The translations under genes were made by a program, and so were the position numbers. From the NCBI RefSeq assembly GCF_002994745.2, contig NC_037090.1:26401501-26465500 (forward strand): a stretch of DNA of 64,000 nt, read 5' to 3'. Numbering within the stretch: position 1 is the first letter of the stretch; every line of letters starts with the position of its first letter. Of the stretch, positions 58,457 through 64,000 are shown one piece after another. Under the pieces are notes generated by a model. It searched no databases, was not told the DNA's origin, and saw nothing but the letters and a program-made list of their open reading frames with translations. This DNA comes from Rosa chinensis (lineage: Eukaryota > Streptophyta > Magnoliopsida > Rosales > Rosaceae).

Positions 58457-61400
58457 CATTCATTAATTCTATCATTGATTTGACCCTTAGTCAGATTTAG
58501 ATTCTTTATCGTCACATAACCATCTTTCTAGTCACGTGGTGTACTGAGATTATATAATTTCATCAGAAAAATATGTTCAAACCCGCTGGACTCTATTATG
58601 ATTAATCAATAATAACTCCGAATTATAAGGTTAAAGATTTTAATTGTAAGATTTAAAGAGAAAAAAAAAAATCATTGGAATACCCTAGAAACTGAAGCCT
58701 TGTTTGACGGAATTACTGGTGGTGCTCTTGTTGAACCACTGACTCTCTCGCTTAACGAAAACATGATCAAGCAAAAGCTATCAACTTTTTTATCGAGTGA
58801 TTTTCTGGTCCCCTTCCTATCCCTCGTGCTACCTCTCATCATAAAGTAAACCAAATAAAAGTCAATTATAAGTTGTACCTCTCAATTCAAGGCCATTGAA
58901 TAAGGAAAGGCCCAACAGGTAATGTTTGTGCGGAGGGTAACAGGGACACGTGACCCTGCATTTTCCTCAATGAGTTTTTCCCTATTTTTTTAACTTGTGG
59001 AAAAAGCACGGCCACGCAAAAGCGGAAAGCCAGTGTTTTTAAAATAAGCAGACTTTTGCAATTGCGGTAAGAATGGGGGGACCTAAGACAGCTGACCTGT
59101 TTCGAAATCCCAATTTGATTCTCTGTTCTGGACAGAATAATATTAAGTCCATTTCTATTTTGGGGAATCCATAAGATTCGAGAGATATTTTGATAGATTC
59201 TTTGTTCATCTCCGGTTTTGGCTAACGAAATCGTGTTCGGGTATAGAAACAGAAAATGTTCGTTGCAAAGAAAAGAACGAAAATTCTTCTACCCACCCAG
59301 GTGGGTGGTCACCCAAACGTGGCAACAAACTATGCACGTTGAGGCGACTAACCAATATGAACCCTTGGATCAACCGTTAGTTAACAAAGAAGAAAGATGT
59401 CAGTTTTTGAAACAGAGTTGGCCAAAAAAGTTGTTTGTCGACATGGTAAAATTCCAAGGGATATGTAAACTATAACTATGGTTGATATTCGATGTAGGCG
59501 ACGGGCAATTCATACAAGAGGGCTGATCGATGTTGCATTGGATCTTGGGCGAGGTTTGGTGGTCGTACGAGGTTGATATCCAGATCTCTCAGGCCAAAAT
59601 CGAAGTGGGGTTGGACGGGCGCAGTCGACGGAAGGTAGTGGTTAGGTTGAGGATGGTGGGACAATTTCTATTGAGTGGAACGCAATACTAGCCTTACAGC
59701 CTCGTGCAATCTATTCACCTTTAAAGTTCTCAATCTGTAAGTGTTTATATGGTATGACTTTGGAGAGATTGAATATGGAGACAAAGGCAACAATTGTCTG
59801 TTAGATGCTTTTGTCTTCAAATCAAGTTCTACAATTTCAGCTTCTTTTGAATCCTTTGGGTTTTTCGATTCAACATCAGTCACTTCAAGGTCGAAGTATA
59901 TCAAGATTGATGAACAAATGGCATCCTTTGCGATCTCTGCAACACTTTTGGGTTCAGTAAGTGGCCAAATCCTATATTCCCATCTTGATTAATTGCAATT
60001 GTACAATTACCATTCAGAGATGGGTACCATCACTAAGCTGCTAATGTTGTTCTGGTCCTGAAAGCACAACCCGAAAGGTCAAAAGGCCCAAAACCCAGTA
60101 ACCCAGACATTGGATTTCCAGCGACGGGAACTCAGATTTAATCTTTCGCCAACTCACAACTGTCACCAACGACCAAACCATTGACATCGGACATCACTAG
60201 CAGATTTGGCTGATTCCATCTCTCCTTACCAAAAGTTTTTATGGCCAGGGGGAAATATTGGATTGATTCATATTGTATAGCACGTGCAAGGCATTTAATT
60301 ACCCCATTTACTAACCTCCATGTTTTTTTTGTCTTCCTCATCAAATGATCATGGAAGTCAAATCCTAGCTAACAGCGCGTGTATTACATGCACTGTTAAA
60401 GACCCAAGGTGAGCACCCACTTGGGTGGCTGGAAGAAGTTCCGAGAAAAGAATTGTTACTTAATTGTAGTCAACTTGGTCGTTGGGTTGATCTATCGGAG
60501 ACAAAGCTAAACTTTTGAAATATCGTAAGTTAAATTTACTTTATGAATTTCTTTTTCTTTTTTAAAATTCACAATGTTTGTTTTTCATTGTAATATTTCA
60601 ATATGTAATAGGTACAAGGATGAGCAAAAAAGTTTTTAAGTGCTAAACATAACCAGAAAATATAAATAGTTTTTTTAAAAAAAAATAAAGAAGATAAATA
60701 TGATCATAAATGCAATGAGACTAAGAGCAAGTTCACTCAGTCAGAATCTCTGAGTCACTGGGTCTCTAGGTCAGAACACCGTTCACTGCTTTTTTATGTT
60801 TATTTCCACCTGTTAAGTCATGTCTCTGGGTCAGGACACTGTTCATCTAATGTTTTATTAATTTGTTTATTATAATTGAGAAAGATACAATGTAAATAAA
60901 TATTAATGATGAACATTTCGAAAACCTACCGAGTTATATGACTTTGGAAATAAAAAATTTGGTAAAGGGACAGAAAGTATTGGTGCGGGAAGAGTTTTTT
61001 TTTTTTTTTTTTATAGAATTGAGAATACTTCTATTCATACCTCCAAAATTAATATTTGGACCTCTATCTTTTTCAAAGTGATACTTATCTTTATCAATTC
61101 ATATAAAATGACCAATTAGACACGAATGAAGGAAAAATAAACATTTTTGCGTATTTGTTCGACAAAGTGACAAACAACCCAACGGATGTGTACCGTAAGA
61201 CTCTTAAGTTATTGAATTGAGCTCAATAGATATCATCTTTTTCTCAATTGATAGTATCGTGGGTGTTGAAAGTATTATTTATCTTCTATCAAACATACGT
61301 TTTGAATTAAAAAAATCTACCGTAGCCTTATCAATGTATCTAATCATATTGTGATATTAACACAAATTCCAAATGGTTCTCTGATATAGGTTGAATGCAG

Positions 61401-61964
61401 TCTAGTGTTCGCACAATATCATATCTGAATTGTAGATATTTTCTTTTAACATCAAAATCATTTGATCTGCAATAGAACATAGCTTAAATAGGACAAATTA
61501 TTTCAAGGTTCTTAACGATTAAGATGAAGCCCTACTTCAATTGAAAGAAAAAGAAAGAGGATTATCAAACGCATATCATCTCACTTCCTAATGACCTTCC
61601 CATGTTGCTCTTTTGGATTCTGGTATCGATTTGGGTAAAATATGATAATGGAATATGTGAAATCTGGAGAGAGCAATTTTGTGACCAACACTTTTTATTC
61701 CAAAAAAATGGCAGCTGCTGTCGAAGACCCTATTATTCTACTAGCGCTAGCAACCACCAATATTTGAATAATAGCTTCGATGAACTCCGTTTTGAACCAC
61801 ATGTAGAAGAAGAGTGAAGATAATTAAACAATTTTTATTCAAAGATCAATTGCAAGCATCTATCTTGGCACCTTGCAACTAAACCTTTTATCCAGAACCC
61901 TAGGTTTGGTCAGATAGTATGGGCCAAGTGCATTTTAGAAAAATTGTAGAAGGTGTAGTTAGCA
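58457..61964. other. Intergenic DNA with unassigned codon-like stretch
   Basis: No recognised gene. At about 59480-60000 the minus strand has frames with ordinary amino-acid composition (for example IYFDLEVTDVESKNP near 59890), which could be a relic of a gene, but I cannot name a family and there are stops in between. CACCC(A/C)(A/C)(C/T)TTGGGTGG-like words occur at 59297 and 60415. Confidence 0.3.
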
Positions 61965-64000
61965 TAGGGGTCATCATGGGCCGGGCTAGGGCCGGCCCTA
62001 CCCTAAATTTTAGGGCTTAGGGTCGGGCCGGGCCAGGCCTAGTCAAAGTCAACAAAATTTAGGGCCGGGTAGGGTCGGGCCAGGGCTTAAATATGCTAAC
62101 CCTTACCCGTCCGAAAAGCCCGATCCGTTAGGGCCGGGTCGGGCCGGCCCTCAAATAAGGTCAAATATGGCCGAAATGGGCCAAAAAAGGGCCTTATTTT
62201 GTTTAACAAAAAAAAAACATTATTTTTTTCTTCTCAAAATATGGTTTAATGGTATATATTGGTAATAAAAGACTCATTGTTTTTTATTGAACATATTTAA
62301 TACACACACACACACTTGTAACTTATAACATGACAATGCTCATATGCATATACAACAGTAGTAGGTATTGTGTAAAAAAATTATGCCGATCTGCGTTAAA
62401 TAAGGCACCAAACGGAGCGGTCAACACTTTGTATAAGCAAACTTCCGTAAGGGGAGCGGCACCTTTTGCGGACAAACATCCCCGTATTTTGACAGCAGGT
62501 GATAGACCCCCTCCCCATGAGAGTGTGGGAGCTGATAGATCAAAAAAAATAAATTGCAAATTCTCGGTTATGAGCATATTTGTGTTAGGTTTTACTTAGG
62601 GTATGGAGTTGACTGGGTCGATAGAGACCCAACCGAAGGTGGAAGTCACTGAAATTTTTACCACTACCATATATTCATATACGGACGACATCCAACGATG
62701 CATTTTAAAAAATTCCATTTCGTCCCCCATTTTGCTCATGGAGGATAACAAGCCTAATAAACGAGTTATACTACATTAATAGGCATATAAGGATTATATG
62801 TGATCCAAAAATTCTGAAATGGAAATCGACCAATCTGAAATTCTCATATGTTTATACAACATTGATAGGTAATTAGGTATTGTGTAAAAAAATTAGGCCG
62901 ATCTGCCATGAATAAGGCGCCCAACGTAATGGTTAACGCTTTGCACAAGCAAACTTCCCTAAGGGGAGCGGCACCATGCGCGGACAAACGTTGCGGAATT
63001 TTGACATCCGTAAGTAGACCCCCTACCCATGAGAGTGTGGGAGCTGAAAGATCGAAAAAAGTGAATTGCCAAGGACCGGTTAAGAGCATATTTATTTTAT
63101 GTTCTATTTAGGGTATTGAGTTGACCGGGTAGATCGAGGTCCAACCGAATGCGGAAATTGTTGAAATTTCTACCACTAACATATATTCATATGCAAACAA
63201 CATCCAGCGGTTCATTTTAAAAAATTCCATTTCGTCCCCCATTTTTCTCATGGAGGGTAACAAGCCTAATAAACTAGTTATACTACATTACAAGACATAT
63301 AAGAATTATGTGCAATCCAAAAATTTTGAAATGAAAATCGATCAATCAGAAAATTCTTATATGTTTATACAATAGTGATAGGTATTGTGTAAAGAAATTA
63401 GGCCGATCCGCCGTGAATAAGGCACCTAACGGAGCGGTCAATGCTTTGCACAAGCAAACTTCCCTAAGGGGAGCGGCACCATGCGCGGACAAACGTTGCG
63501 GAATTTTGACATCCATAAGTAGACCCCCTACCCATGAGAGTGTGGGAGCTGAAATATCGAAAAAAGTGAATTGCTAAGGACCGGTTAAGAGCATATTTGT
63601 TTTATGTTCTATTTAGGGTATTGAGTTGACCGGGTAGATTGAGGTCCAACCGAATGCGGAAATTGTTGAAATTTCTACCACTAACATATATTCATATGCA
63701 AACAACATCCAGCGGTTCATTTTAAAAAAATCCATTTCGTCCCCCATTTTGCTCATTGAGGGTAACAAGCCTAATAAACTAGTTATACTACATTACAAGA
63801 CATATAAGGATTATGTGCGATCCAAAAATTTTGAAATCAAAATCAATCAATCATAAAATTCTTATATGTTTATACAATAGTGATAGGTATTGTGTAAAGA
63901 AATTAGGCCGATCCGCCGTGAATAAGGCACCTAACGGAGCGGTCAACGCTTTGCACAAGCAAACTTCCCTAAGGGGAGCGGCACCATGCGCGGACAAACG
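61965..64000. mobile_element. Second hAT of the array-bearing family, running off the window
   Basis: TAGGGGTCATCATGGGCC at 61965 matches the terminus of the 32193-35063 hAT (TAGGGGTCGTCA in reverse complement) and is followed by the same kind of GGGCCGGGC-rich subterminal block (61977-62170). A ~505-bp tandem array follows. The right end and TSD lie outside the window; the left target would end AGTTAGCA. Confidence 0.65.
62364..64000. repeat. ~505-bp tandem array, more than three copies
   Basis: GGTATTGTGTAAA starts at 62364, 62876, 63381 and 63886, and GGGGAGCGGC at 62451, 62963, 63468 and 63973: spacings 512, 505 and 505 bp. Units 2-4 are closer to each other than to unit 1. Parts such as TTGACCGGGTAGATCGAGGT, then GAAATTGTTGAAATTTCTAC and CATCCAGCGGTTC resemble the corresponding parts of the 524-bp array at 32921. 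Confidence 0.93.

Overview
The window is plant nuclear DNA from a eudicot. It has genes with GT-AG introns, a CC-NB-LRR resistance gene, a RABA4 GTPase, an FBH-type bHLH gene, and AT-rich intergenic DNA full of plant transposon families. Rosaceae is my best guess from gene and repeat style, but that is inference and nothing here proves it. There are no bacterial-type operons, CRISPR arrays or rRNA genes.

Three host genes look functional. (1) A CC-NB-LRR immune receptor, + strand, 648-5831, two exons; its 2.3 kb intron holds a truncated LINE that in turn holds a hAT element. (2) A RABA4D-like Rab GTPase, - strand, 13151-10024, two exons; its intron carries an antisense, 5'-truncated retrocopy of a type I (AGL62-like) MADS-box gene with target-site duplication and poly(A). 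(3) A six-exon FBH/bHLH130-like transcription factor, - strand, 43417-41253. A fourth coding unit, the first three exons of an IBR3-like acyl-CoA dehydrogenase gene, is captured inside a Mutator-like element (Pack-MULE) at 44134-45664, about 0.7 kb upstream of the bHLH start codon.

Most of the rest is layered transposons, many bounded here by their own target-site duplications. 13.7-15.4 kb: LINE with nested hAT. 16.2-17.5 kb: long-TIR element. 18.7-19.5 kb: LINE remnant. 5.9 and 19.9 kb: two copies of one Mutator-like MITE. 21.0-38.4 kb: a PIF/Harbinger element split by a complete 13.2 kb Ty3/gypsy Tekay-type element (LTRs 24967-27708 and 35432-38162, TSD GGTAG, minus orientation), itself interrupted by a 2.9 kb hAT with a ~524 bp tandem array. 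45.7-54.0 kb: a decayed Ty1/copia element carrying a further hAT with a ~1.1 kb (TAA)n/(TTA)n array. 54.6-58.5 kb: two SINE insertions and two MITE-like elements. 61.97 kb to the end: a second copy of the array-bearing hAT family with a ~505 bp tandem array running off the window.

As a system, this is a gene-poor, repeat-rich segment in which RNA-mediated retroposition (LINEs, SINEs, a retrogene, three insertions of 25-28 bp) and gene capture by DNA transposons have both altered the neighbourhoods of the host genes. All boundaries were read by eye; divergences, family names and expression were not computed.
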